A DNA stretch of 16,829 nucleotides from DATMGU01 sp035555315 (GCA_035555315.1 DATMGU010000050.1:1-16829); one strand, 5' to 3'. Counted from the first letter of the stretch, positions 1 through 7,374 are shown. A program made the numbers and translations. Notes: a model not told the origin generated them from the sequence alone.

Positions 1-735
1 GCGATAGCGCGTCAGCACCTCGACCAGCGGCACTCTGACGATCTTGTGTTCCCGTTGGGCGTTCAGGAACAGCGGCGACTCCTCGACGCGAAAGCGGACA
101 TAGGAGCCGACGAACAGCAGCACGAGGCTCAGGAGGAACGGCACGCGCCAGCCCCAGGCCAGTAACTGCTGGTCAGGTAGCGAGACGATCGCCATCAGGA
201 CGAAGGAACCGATCACTTGTGCGAACGGGCCCGTCGCCATGACGATGGCGCCGAGGAAGCCGCGGCGATGGGGCGGCGCGTTCTCGATGATCATCAGCAG
301 CGCACCGATGGACTCGCCGCCCAGAGCAATTCCCTGCAAAAACCGGCAGACTATGAGAAGGACAGGCGCCGCAGTGCCGGCGCTGGCATAGGTCGGCAAC
401 AAACCGATGGTGGTGGTCGATACGCCCATGAGGACCATGGTGATCAGCAGCACCCGCTTGCGCCCGAAGCGATCCCCGAAATGAGCGAAGACGAGACCGC
501 CGACCGGTCGAGCAACGAACCCGACGCTGAAGGTACCGAGCACGACAAGCGTACCCACCGCCGAAGTCATGTTCGGAAAAAACAGCTTATCGAACATCAG
601 CGTAGCGACGAATCCGTAGATAAAGAAGTCGTACCACTCCATGGCCGTGCCGACGCAACTCGCCAAAACGACGCTGAAAAGCTGCCGCCCCTGCGCTGTC
701 GAAGCCGGGAGGGGGGTGGACGCGCCCTGGGACAT
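1..735 (-). CDS. MFS permease, metabolite:H+ symporter (MHS) type, C-terminus outside window
   Basis: A partial gene: the N-terminal 245 codons are present and the frame is open to the left edge. The product should be an inner-membrane proton symporter of the MHS branch of the major facilitator superfamily (relatives: ShiA, ProP, KgtP), which import organic acids or zwitterions. Motifs visible are EWYDFFIYG (residues 33-41) in TM1, RPVGG (76-80), the loop 2-3 signature GDRFGRKR (87-94), RFLQGIALGGE (131-141), WGWRVPFLLS (194-203) and VEESPLF (217-223). About six hydrophobic segments fall in the visible part. The ATG at 735 is preceded by GGAGG seven bases upstream. The gene lies 52 bp downstream of the enolase-superfamily gene on the same strand, so it probably imports that enzyme's hydroxy-acid substrate. 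The substrate cannot be read from sequence. Confidence 0.9.
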   Translation of the reverse strand, partial: MSQGASTPLPASTAQGRQLFSVVLASCVGTAMEWYDFFIYGFVATLMFDKLFFPNMTSAVGTLVVLGTFSVGFVARPVGGLVFAHFGDRFGRKRVLLITMVLMGVSTTTIGLLPTYASAGTAAPVLLIVCRFLQGIALGGESIGALLMIIENAPPHRRGFLGAIVMATGPFAQVIGSFVLMAIVSLPDQQLLAWGWRVPFLLSLVLLFVGSYVRFRVEESPLFLNAQREHKIVRVPLVEVLTRYR

Positions 736-787
736 TGTTTCCTCCGATTCTTATTTTTGCTGTCGCGCCGGTGACTTCGTGATGTCG

Positions 788-1939
788 CTATTTTCCCTTG
801 CCGCGGGAGGTCGGCAGCTTGGCGATCTCCGCGATGGCCTCGCGGTTGGGCTCGAAGCCGAGGCCGGGTGCCTCCGGCAGCGTGAGCCAGCCGTCCTTGG
901 GTTCGGGCACGTCGTGGTAGATCCGTCGCATCATCGAAACGGCGACCAAGTGCCATTCGACCTTGCCGCCATTCATGAGCCCGCCATGCAGGTGCATGTT
1001 GTGCAGTGGGAAGGCGCCGCCGTTGGCGATGCCGGTATTGAAGGCCGCGGCCATGCCGGCGATCTTCGCCGACTGGGTGAAGCCGCCGCTGATCACCACG
1101 TTCGGCTGGGCGTAGTCGATAGCCCCCGCCACCAGCAGATCACGGAAGCGGAAGGCCTGGCCCTCGTTCTGCCCCGCCGCGACGGCGATGCCGGTGCGGC
1201 GCCGCAGATCCGCCAGCTGGGCCGGATCGTTCTGTGTGATGGGCTCTTCGAAGAAGGCGATATCGTAGGGCATGACACCGCGGGCAAGCCGATCCGCATG
1301 GAACGGATCGAGGCTGCAATTGGCGTCGATATAGAGACCGGCCTGCGGGCCGATAGCCGCGCGCACCGCCGCTACGCGGGCGATATCCTCCGCGACCACC
1401 TTGTCCAGGGCGCGAGGCTCGTCGCGCCGCTGCAGGCCGTTATGGCCGACGACCATCTTGAGGTGGGAGAAACCCCGCGCCAAGCAGTCGTCGGCCACCG
1501 CCAGCAGCTCATCACGATCGAGGAAGCCGAAGCCGAAGGTCGTATAAAGCTGTACCTTAGACCGCGCGCCGCCCAGCAGCTTCCAGATCGGCAAGCCGAG
1601 TGCCTTACCCTTGATGTCCCACAGGGCGATGTCCAGCGCGGCGATGGCATGCATCGCGTAGCCACTCTGCCCACGCGGGGCGAGCAGCCAATAGAGCCGG
1701 TCCCAGAGCATCTCGATCCGCAGGGGATCCGCGCCGAGGAGTGCCGGGGCGGCCACCTGGTCGATGATGGCCGCGATCACCTCTTCTTCGGTGATCGCGG
1801 TAAACCCGTGACCGATGATGCCGGTCGACGTCTCGATTTCAACGTAGCAGGCGGATTGCTGGGCGACGCGGCGCACGCCGCCATAGTCGAAATCAACCGG
1901 AACATTGATGGGCGTGGCCGTCACGCGCGTGATCTTCAT
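788..1939 (-). CDS. Enolase-superfamily enzyme, mandelate racemase/muconate lactonizing type
   Basis: A 383-aa member of the MR/MLE branch of the enolase superfamily. These Mg2+ enzymes abstract the proton alpha to a carboxylate in racemases, cycloisomerases and sugar-acid dehydratases. The capping domain covers about residues 1-125 and a barrel follows. K161 sits where mandelate racemase has the first Lys of its KxK motif, but the second position is V163. Metal-ligand positions look like D205 (in DAN) and E231/E232 (in FEEP). The usual third Glu is Q257 (in AAGQNE). Possible catalytic histidines are H313, H316 and H318. I recall related uncharacterised proteins with the same AGQ motif, so this may be a subfamily trait rather than decay. 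The ATG is preceded by GGGAG. Neighbours (hydroxy-acid dehydrogenase, LysR, MHS permease) suggest hydroxy-acid catabolism. A racemase function is unlikely with the second Lys missing; dehydratase or epimerase is possible. Confidence 0.9.
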   Translation of the reverse strand: MKITRVTATPINVPVDFDYGGVRRVAQQSACYVEIETSTGIIGHGFTAITEEEVIAAIIDQVAAPALLGADPLRIEMLWDRLYWLLAPRGQSGYAMHAIAALDIALWDIKGKALGLPIWKLLGGARSKVQLYTTFGFGFLDRDELLAVADDCLARGFSHLKMVVGHNGLQRRDEPRALDKVVAEDIARVAAVRAAIGPQAGLYIDANCSLDPFHADRLARGVMPYDIAFFEEPITQNDPAQLADLRRRTGIAVAAGQNEGQAFRFRDLLVAGAIDYAQPNVVISGGFTQSAKIAGMAAAFNTGIANGGAFPLHNMHLHGGLMNGGKVEWHLVAVSMMRRIYHDVPEPKDGWLTLPEAPGLGFEPNREAIAEIAKLPTSRGKGK

Positions 1940-1954
1940 GCTCGCTCCCTGAAC

Positions 1955-1975
1955 AGCCGCTTCGTGTCAGCGGCT
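1955..1975. promoter_or_regulatory. Stem-loop between lysR and the enolase-superfamily gene
   Basis: A perfect 7-bp inverted repeat (AGCCGCT / AGCGGCT, 7-nt loop) lies in the 81-bp gap between the LysR stop and the downstream start, just upstream of the GGGAG ribosome-binding site. No T-run follows on the minus strand, so it is not a canonical intrinsic terminator. It could be a weak attenuator or an operator dyad. Confidence 0.3.
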
Positions 1976-2020
1976 TGACGGAAACTAAGCAAGAGGCCGG
2001 TGGCCGGCCCATTGGCGATT

Positions 2021-2959
2021 TCAAGAACCAGCTTTCGCATCAGGCGAAGCCAGCCCGACCAGGAAGCGGAGCGCCACCGCGGCCGCGGAGGTCAACTCCC
2101 CCTCCGGGCGCTGGCAGATGGCAAATTGGCGTCGTGCCAACTCCTCCTGCAGGGTGACGACATGGAAGTCGGGCCCAGCCGCGAAGAGCTCGGCGACGCT
2201 CTTGGGCACAAACCCGATCCCGATGCCGGCGCGGATCATCGACAGCATGCTGTCGAAGCTGTTGACGCGCACCCGCATGCGCAGGGCGATGCCGTGAGCC
2301 TCGGCCATGCGCTGCATCGCCAGCCCGATCGCGGTATCATCCGGCAGCCCGACGAACTCGTAAGGCAGCGCGTCGGCAAAGCAGGCGACGCTGCGCGCGG
2401 CGAGAGGATGATCCGGCGGCATCACCAGCACCAGGGCATCCTGGCGGTAGCGATGCTGCCGCAGCCGTACCGGCCCAATGCTGCTTTCGTAGACACCGAG
2501 CTCGGCGCGGCCCTCTTCCACGGCCTTTACCACTCCCCGGCTGCTCAATTCCTGCAGATCGATCTCGATCTCGGGATGGGCGGTCTGAAAGTCGCGGATG
2601 TCCCAGGGCAGAAACTGCAGGACGGCGGAGGTGCAGGCCGCGATGCCGACGGTGCCCTTGCTGCCACCCGCATGGGCCTGGGCTTCGCCATACATGTGTT
2701 CGACCGTCTGCATCAGGGCAAGGGCGTGGCGGAGCAGCTCCCGGCCGGCCCTCGTCGGCACCATACCGTGAGGTCGCCGGTCGAAGAGCTGGATGCCGAA
2801 CTGCGCCTCGAGCTCGGCGATCCTGCGCGAGGCCGCGGCGACGGCGACGTGATGACGCTCCGCCGCCCGGGTGACGCTGCCCTCGCTCGCCGTGGCGATA
2901 AACAGCCTTATGGTGATCAGGTCGAAGCGGAGCCTGTTGAGCGACGTCCCATCCGACAT
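2021..2959 (-). CDS. LysR-family transcriptional regulator
   Basis: A 312-aa LysR-type regulator of normal family length. The N-terminal winged helix-turn-helix spans about residues 11-70 (LITIRLFIATASEGSVTRAA, then SRRIAELEAQFGIQLFDRR). A type-2 periplasmic-binding-protein-like effector domain runs from about 103 to 300. I chose the ATG at 2959 because TAAGGAGG lies six bases upstream. The longer frame starting at 3058 reads through the palindromic element upstream and is not credible. LysR regulators usually lie divergent from their targets; here the gene is co-directional with the dehydrogenase before it and the enolase-family enzyme and permease after it. It probably controls this hydroxy-acid cluster, and perhaps the divergent amidohydrolase operon. 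Its own promoter appears to have been displaced by the inserted element. The effector is unknown. Confidence 0.92.
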   Translation of the reverse strand: MSDGTSLNRLRFDLITIRLFIATASEGSVTRAAERHHVAVAAASRRIAELEAQFGIQLFDRRPHGMVPTRAGRELLRHALALMQTVEHMYGEAQAHAGGSKGTVGIAACTSAVLQFLPWDIRDFQTAHPEIEIDLQELSSRGVVKAVEEGRAELGVYESSIGPVRLRQHRYRQDALVLVMPPDHPLAARSVACFADALPYEFVGLPDDTAIGLAMQRMAEAHGIALRMRVRVNSFDSMLSMIRAGIGIGFVPKSVAELFAAGPDFHVVTLQEELARRQFAICQRPEGELTSAAAVALRFLVGLASPDAKAGS

Positions 2960-2972
2960 GCCAGCCTCCTTA

Positions 2973-2987
2973 GAGACCGTTTGAGAA
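2973..2987 (+). repeat. Left terminal inverted repeat of the MITE-like element
   Basis: GAGACCGTTTGAGAA, an exact inverted match to 3119-3133, with TTA on its outer side. Including the adjacent A/T the perfect match is 16 bp. Confidence 0.8.
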
Positions 2988-3118
2988 CACGGTCGGGTCG
3001 GTCCAGCGGGTCTTTTTCGCGTCGGGAGCGTCAGCCGCTTGCCACGATGTCCCAGCATCGTGGCCGCGCGACCTCCTTCCCGACCCGAAAAATCCCTCGC
3101 CGGCCCTCCGCCGCCGCA

Positions 3119-3133
3119 TTCTCAAACGGTCTC
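3119..3133 (-). repeat. Right terminal inverted repeat of the MITE-like element
   Basis: TTCTCAAACGGTCTC, the reverse complement of 2973-2987, followed outward by TTA. Confidence 0.8.
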
Positions 3134-3175
3134 TTAGCAAATGGTACCCGCGTGAGGTCGGCACCCGCCCCGGCA

Positions 3176-4315
3176 CTAGGCGATCTCCCGCCCGCTCCCA
3201 TCGAGGGAATGCGGGCCGAGGGCTGCCAAGGATTGGCAGCCGAGCAAGGCAAGGACCCGATCGATCTCGTCGCGCAGCAGCGCCAGGACGGCCGTGACGC
3301 CCGCCTCGCCCGCGACGGCGAGACCATAGAGCGTGGCGCGCCCCAGCAGGACGGCATCCGCGCCCGACGCCAGCGCCTTGACGATATCCGAGCCGCGCCG
3401 AAAGCCGCTATCGACCAGCAGCGGTACCGGTAGCCGTTCGGTGAAGCGCGGCAGCACCTCGATCGGGGACGTCACGCCATCGAGCTGACGGCCTCCGTGG
3501 TTGGAGAGAATGACCCCGTCGACGCCGGCGGCGACCGCCCGCCGCGCGTCGTCCGGATGGAGCAATCCCTTGACGAGCAGGCGATGCGGCCAGCGATCGC
3601 GCAAGCGGCCGAGATCGTCCCAAGAAAAACTAGCATCCATCTGGCGGCTCAGCAGCGCCGCCTGGGCATTCGCGTCGGCGGCGGCGGCGCTCGCGAGGTT
3701 CTTGAGTTCGGGGGCTCCGGATCGCAGGGTACTCGCCAGCCAGCGAGGATGCCGCAACATGTCCGCCAGGACCGGAAGGGACGGCTTGAAGGGCTGGCTG
3801 AAACGGTTGCGCAGGTCCCGCTCGCGTTTCCCGCTGAGCGAGACGTCGACGGTCAGGACGAGTGTCCGATAACCGACGGAGAGCGCCCGCGCCACCAGCC
3901 CATCGGCGATCGACCGGCTGACGATATAGAGCTGGAACCACAGGTCGCCGCCTGCTCGTTCGGCAACCTCCTCGATCGTGCTGTTGGATGCCGTCGACAG
4001 CACGAAAGGAATTCCGACCTGGGCGGCGGCGCGAGCCAGGGCGATATCGCCGTCCCGCCAGAAGAGGCCGTTGAGACCGGTCGGCGCGATCACCACCGGC
4101 ATGGCGATCCGGCTGCCGAAGAGCTGCGTCGACTGATCGCGCCGGCTGACATCGTTGAGCGGCCGCGGACACAACCGCAATCGCTCGAAGACCTCTCGAT
4201 TGCGACGCAGGGTTACCTCGTCCTCGGCCCCCCCATCGAGATAGTCGAAGACAAGGCGCGGCAGGCGGCGGCGAGCCTCCTCGCGAAAATCGGCGATGCT
4301 CACGAGACGCCTCAT
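3176..4315 (-). CDS. FMN-dependent alpha-hydroxy-acid dehydrogenase, (S)-mandelate dehydrogenase-like
   Basis: A 379-aa member of the glycolate oxidase / lactate dehydrogenase / mandelate dehydrogenase family, which oxidises an (S)-2-hydroxy acid to the 2-keto acid using FMN. Family signatures are LPRLVFDYLDGGAEDE (18-33), PTGLNG (78-83), FVLSTASN (104-111), LWFQLY (125-130, Tyr130 at the active site), VKG (248-250), the catalytic SNHGGRQLDG (271-280, His273 as base) and the FMN-phosphate segment DSGFRRGSDIVKAL (302-315). From memory, the PTGLNG, GDLWFQLY and RQMDASF segments and the start region match Pseudomonas MdlB better than lactate or glycolate enzymes. I chose the ATG at 4315 for its upstream GGAGG and alignment with MdlB; an ATG at 4342 would add nine residues. 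MdlB is bound to the inner membrane and feeds electrons to the respiratory chain; the internal segment around 165-215 may do this here. Confidence 0.93.
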   Translation of the reverse strand: MRRLVSIADFREEARRRLPRLVFDYLDGGAEDEVTLRRNREVFERLRLCPRPLNDVSRRDQSTQLFGSRIAMPVVIAPTGLNGLFWRDGDIALARAAAQVGIPFVLSTASNSTIEEVAERAGGDLWFQLYIVSRSIADGLVARALSVGYRTLVLTVDVSLSGKRERDLRNRFSQPFKPSLPVLADMLRHPRWLASTLRSGAPELKNLASAAAADANAQAALLSRQMDASFSWDDLGRLRDRWPHRLLVKGLLHPDDARRAVAAGVDGVILSNHGGRQLDGVTSPIEVLPRFTERLPVPLLVDSGFRRGSDIVKALASGADAVLLGRATLYGLAVAGEAGVTAVLALLRDEIDRVLALLGCQSLAALGPHSLDGSGREIA

Positions 4316-4859
4316 GAGGGCGCCTCCGCTGCTGGAGGACACATTCCCGACGCCACCGGATCCAGCGCGGCGCCTGCATCGGTAATGACGATCCGCATCC
4401 TACCTCCGGTCTAAACCACCCGGACCCACCCGGTCGGATCGTTGGAACACGTCCAAGAACGCGGCTCATCCGTCCTCAGGCGCCTGTTCCAATCCTGTGC
4501 TCATTTGTGGGCAAGAAACGAAAAAATGCAAAATATGGCTGTTTGTAGATGAGCTACGCCGGCTTCTCTCTACCGACACCGTATCTGTCAATGTTCGGAA
4601 GACGCTGGGCGAGGCCACCAGGGCGGTCGGTGAATTGCCCGTTTCGGCCACTCCACGCCCGCAGCAGGAACCACCTACCGCCGCAACCGATGGCAACGTC
4701 CGGTGAGGACCGCCTTGCGCGCGTGACGGGTGGCTGAGACTATGGGACCAGGATCGTATAGCGCCTCGATGCAGGAGGCGGCCGGCTGGTGCCACCGGCG
4801 ATCAATCGGCTTCGCCGGCAAGCTCGGAGCTCAGCTTTTCCCATTCTGGAGACGGCCTG
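4316..4859. other. Divergent intergenic region between the two catabolic clusters
   Basis: This 544-bp gap separates the minus-strand hydroxy-acid cluster from the plus-strand amidohydrolase operon and should hold both promoters. I see no convincing gene; short frames on both strands lack family motifs or good start signals. Visible structure: an AT-richer patch around 4498-4560; a 7-bp dyad TTGGAAC / GTTCCAA (4442-4448 and 4486-4492); a 15-bp interrupted palindrome GACA-N7-TGTC (4575-4589), the right size for a LysR-type site; and a 7-bp hairpin CCGGCGA / TCGCCGG (4795-4818) just upstream of the creatininase-family start. No promoter hexamers can be called with confidence. Confidence 0.5.
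4575..4589. promoter_or_regulatory. Candidate regulator-binding dyad in the divergent spacer
   Basis: An interrupted palindrome GACA-N7-TGTC, 15 bp overall, in the spacer between two divergent operons. LysR-type boxes are 15-bp dyads of form T-N11-A; this one has the length but not the exact outer bases, so it is only a candidate. Confidence 0.2.
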
Positions 4860-5576
4860 ATGCGCATTACCGACATGAACTGGATGCAGGTGGAAGCCTA
4901 CCTGAAGGACGATGATCGGGCCGTCGTGCCGCTCGGCAGCGTCGAGCAGCACGGCTACCTCAGCCTCGGGGTCGATGCGATCCTGGCCGAGCGGATATCC
5001 GTCGAAGCGGCGGCGCCTTTGGGTGTTCCGGTCTTCCCGACCCTGTCCTACGGCATCACGCCGTATTTCAAGGCCTATCCCGGCACCATCTCGCTGCGTA
5101 TCGACACGCTGTTGGCGCTGGTCCGTGACCTGTTCGACGGCCTGGCGGCCCAGGGTTTCCGCCGGATCCTGATGGTCAACGGCCATGGCGGCAACAGTCC
5201 GGTCCAATCCTTCGTGGCCGAATGGCTCTCCGAGCATCCGGCGATGTCGATCAAGTTCCACAACTGGTGGAGCGCCCCGCGCACCTGGGCCCAAGTCAAT
5301 GCGACCGATCCGATCGCGAGCCACGCCTCCTGGATGGAGAACTTCCCCTGGACCCGGCTCGGCAACATCGCCCTGCCTACGCAGCGGAAACCGATGGTCT
5401 CGGTCGACCGTATCCGCCAGTCCACGCCGGCGCAGGTTCGCGCGCTGCTGGGCGACGGCAACTACGGCGGCTACTACCAGCGCCCCGACGAGGAGATGCT
5501 GGCGATCTGGCAGATCGCGGTCGAGGAGACCCGAAGCCTGATCGATGACGACTGGTCCCCCGAGGTGCCGCCGTGA
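4860..5576 (+). CDS. Creatininase-family amidohydrolase
   Basis: A 238-aa protein of the creatininase family, binuclear metal hydrolases acting on cyclic or linear amides (creatinine, formamidopyrimidine intermediates). The family signature VPLGSVEQHG (23-32) carries metal-ligand candidates E29 and H31, with D39 following. NGHGGN (107-112) carries H109, in the GHGGN form rather than the GHYEN of creatininase itself. The usual HAGExET stretch is replaced by HASWMEN (155-161), where E160 may take the ligand role. Length is typical (about 240-260 aa). The ATG follows GGAG about eight bases upstream. It is the first gene of a four-gene operon and its TGA overlaps the GTG of the next gene. Neighbouring NAD(P)-dependent oxidoreductases and an M20 hydrolase point to stepwise degradation of an amide or lactam. 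True creatinine hydrolysis is not supported. Confidence 0.9.
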   Translation: MRITDMNWMQVEAYLKDDDRAVVPLGSVEQHGYLSLGVDAILAERISVEAAAPLGVPVFPTLSYGITPYFKAYPGTISLRIDTLLALVRDLFDGLAAQGFRRILMVNGHGGNSPVQSFVAEWLSEHPAMSIKFHNWWSAPRTWAQVNATDPIASHASWMENFPWTRLGNIALPTQRKPMVSVDRIRQSTPAQVRALLGDGNYGGYYQRPDEEMLAIWQIAVEETRSLIDDDWSPEVPP

Positions 5577-6610
5577 GCGCATCGGCGGAACCCACTCTCA
5601 TCTGGGGCGCGGGTGCCATCGGCGGCACGGTCGGCGCCTATCTCGCGCGGGCCGGAGAAAACATCCTGTTCGTCGATCAGGCGGCGGAGCATGTCGCCGC
5701 CATGAACGAGACCGGCCTCGCGATCGAAGGACCGATCGAGACATTCGCGGTCCCGGCGAAGGCCGCGACGCCGGAGGCCATCGCCGGCAAGTTCCGACGC
5801 ATCTTCCTCTGCGTCAAGGCGCACCATACCGCCGGCGCCGTCGCGGCGCTGGCGCCGCATCTGGCCGACGATGGGGTCGTCGTCTCGCTGCAGAACGGTC
5901 TCAACGAGCGGGTCATCGCCGCCACCGTCGGCCAGTCCCGCACGATCGGCGCGTTCGTCAATTTCGGGGCCGACTATCTGGAGCCGGGCCGCATCCTCTA
6001 CGGCGGCCGCGGCGCCTTCGTGCTGGGCGAGCTCGACGGGACGAAGTCGCCGCGGGTCGACGCGCTCGCCCGCCTGATCGCCCCCTTCGAGCCGAATGTC
6101 GTCGTGACCGACAACATCTGGGGCTATCTCTGGGGCAAGCTCGGCTACGGCGCGCTGCTGTTCGCGACCGCGCTAACCGACGAGTCGATCGCCGACGTCT
6201 TCGCGATGCACCGCTATCGCCCCATCCTGACGGCGCTCGCCTCGGAAATCGTGGCGGTCACGGATGCGCTCGGCATCCATTCGGAAGGTTTCAACGGCTT
6301 CGATCCGGCGGCATTCCGGCCGGGCGCGCCCGCCGGCGCCGCCGACCGGTCGTTCGAGACGATGGAGGCGCACAACCGGCGCTCGGCCAAATCCCACAGC
6401 GGCATCTGGCGCGATCTCGCCGTGCGCAAGCGCAAGACGGAGGTGGATCCGCAGATCGGGCCGATCGTCGAAGAGGCGGCTCGTCTGGGGTTGGCGGCGC
6501 CGATCACCGCCGCGCTCATCCATCTCATCCACGAGATCGAGGAGGGCCGGCGGCCGCTGGCCCTCGGCACGCTAGACGCCCTTGAGACATTCAGCGGAGA
6601 ACGAGCATGA
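5573..6610 (+). CDS. Ketopantoate reductase-family (PanE/ApbA-like) dehydrogenase
   Basis: A 345-aa protein of the 2-dehydropantoate 2-reductase family, NAD(P)H-dependent reductases of 2-keto acids. The Rossmann glycine motif GAGAIG is at residues 12-17. SLQNGL (105-110) carries the conserved Asn108. The catalytic Lys is probably K189 in WGKLGYG. E290 in TEVD matches the conserved substrate-contact Glu. Two Asn residues that hold ketopantoate in E. coli PanE (N180 and N184) are G193 and F197 here, so the substrate is probably not ketopantoate. It starts with GTG inside the TGA of the upstream gene (4-bp overlap), with GAGG seven bases upstream, and ends overlapping the ATG of the SDR gene, which implies translational coupling. 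A catabolic role on a 2-keto or 2-hydroxy acid fits better than pantothenate synthesis. Confidence 0.88.
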   Translation: MSASAEPTLIWGAGAIGGTVGAYLARAGENILFVDQAAEHVAAMNETGLAIEGPIETFAVPAKAATPEAIAGKFRRIFLCVKAHHTAGAVAALAPHLADDGVVVSLQNGLNERVIAATVGQSRTIGAFVNFGADYLEPGRILYGGRGAFVLGELDGTKSPRVDALARLIAPFEPNVVVTDNIWGYLWGKLGYGALLFATALTDESIADVFAMHRYRPILTALASEIVAVTDALGIHSEGFNGFDPAAFRPGAPAGAADRSFETMEAHNRRSAKSHSGIWRDLAVRKRKTEVDPQIGPIVEEAARLGLAAPITAALIHLIHEIEEGRRPLALGTLDALETFSGERA

Positions 6611-7374
6611 GCGGCATCGATGACGGGTTCGCCGGGCAGACGGTCCTGGTGACCGGCGCCGGCCATGGCCTCGGCCGTGCCATTGCCTGGGCGTTCGCCG
6701 CCCGGGGAGCCGCCGTTTGGGCCTGCGACATCAACGCGGCCGGGCTCGAAGAGACGGCGGCCCGGGCGCCGGCCCCGCTGACCGTGCGCACGGTCGACGT
6801 CACCGACCGCGCGGCGGTGCACGCGTTCGTCGGCGAGGCCCTGGCGGCGACCGGGCGGATCGACGCGCTGATCAATGACGCGGGCGGCGTCTGCGGGCAG
6901 GTCGGACGACCGTTCGAGGAGGTTTCCGAGGCGGATTGGCACGCGATCTTCGCCGTCAATGCGACGGGCGCCTTCCTCGCGTCGCAGGCCGTCGTGCCCG
7001 CGATGAAGGCGCGCGGCTACGGGCGCATCGTGACCATCTCCAGCGGCGCCGGCCTCGGCGTCAGCCTGACCGGCATCCAGGCCTATGCCGCGGCCAAAGC
7101 GGCGCAGATCGGCCTCACCCGTCAGCTCGGCCACGAGCTCGGCGTCTTCGGCATCACCGTGAACAGCGTCGCCCCCGGCTTCGTACGCGCCAATCCGGCA
7201 ACCGAGCGGCAGTGGGAGGCCTATGGCGCGGAGGGGCAGCGCAAGCTGGTCGAGAACATCGCGACACGGCGGCTCGGCACGCCCGAGGACATCGCCCACG
7301 CCGTGCTGTTCTTCGCGGCACCGGCGTCCGGCTGGATAACGGGCCAGACGCTGTCGGTCGACGGCGGCAAGTGA
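6607..7374 (+). CDS. Short-chain dehydrogenase/reductase (SDR), classical type
   Basis: A 255-aa classical SDR oxidoreductase. The cofactor motif TGAGHGLG is at residues 16-23. D41, at the end of the second beta strand, favours NAD(H) over NADP(H). N118, S145, Y160 and K164 form the catalytic tetrad (YAAAK). The structural NNAG motif reads NDAGG (90-94), a tolerated variant. The C-terminal ITGQTLSVDGGK is typical of FabG-like family members. The ATG overlaps the TGA of the upstream dehydrogenase by 4 bp and is preceded by GGAG. As third gene of the amidohydrolase operon it probably oxidises or reduces a hydroxyl or ketone intermediate. The specific substrate cannot be told from sequence. Confidence 0.93.
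   Translation: MSGIDDGFAGQTVLVTGAGHGLGRAIAWAFAARGAAVWACDINAAGLEETAARAPAPLTVRTVDVTDRAAVHAFVGEALAATGRIDALINDAGGVCGQVGRPFEEVSEADWHAIFAVNATGAFLASQAVVPAMKARGYGRIVTISSGAGLGVSLTGIQAYAAAKAAQIGLTRQLGHELGVFGITVNSVAPGFVRANPATERQWEAYGAEGQRKLVENIATRRLGTPEDIAHAVLFFAAPASGWITGQTLSVDGGK

Larger units (their letters stand above)
2973..3133. mobile_element. MITE-like palindromic element with TTA target duplication
   Basis: A 161-bp non-coding element. Its ends are perfect 15-bp inverted repeats (GAGACCGTTTGAGAA at 2973-2987, complement at 3119-3133), flanked on both sides by TTA (2970-2972 and 3134-3136), which reads as a 3-bp target duplication. The arms remain imperfectly complementary inward, with a shared block around TTTTTCGxGTCGGGA. 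The centre is a perfect 9-bp hairpin (GCCACGATG / CATCGTGGC, 3041-3064). No transposase is present, so it would depend on a transposase elsewhere. A TNA target site and short G-starting ends are features of the IS1031 group of the IS5 family; that assignment is inference. The left end lies 14 bp upstream of the LysR start codon, against the ribosome-binding site. Confidence 0.75.

Noticed and set aside
788..1939. Pseudogene status for the enolase-family gene because of missing canonical residues
   Set aside because: The frame is full length with coherent motifs, and I recall related proteins with the same AGQ variant, so it is probably a functional subfamily.
641..1978. Long plus-strand frame opposite the enolase-superfamily gene
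   Set aside because: Antisense shadow: the minus strand has strong family motifs and a ribosome-binding site, and this frame has neither.
2960..3058. N-terminal extension of LysR starting at 3058
   Set aside because: It would be encoded by the palindromic element, and a strong ribosome-binding site precedes the ATG at 2959.
2000..3433. Long plus-strand open frame (477 codons) across lysR and the palindromic element
   Set aside because: It lies opposite a clear LysR gene, shows no domain and has a skewed His/Arg/Asp-rich composition typical of antisense frames in GC-rich DNA.
4502..4535. Sigma-70-like hexamers in the AT-richer patch of the spacer
   Set aside because: The best pairs on either strand have poor -10 matches or a 19-bp spacing, so no promoter could be called.
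4466..4795. Small open frames on both strands in the divergent spacer (such as 4466-4795 minus and 4497-4706 plus)
   Set aside because: No family motif, poor start signals and Ser/Arg-rich composition; the spacer is better read as regulatory.
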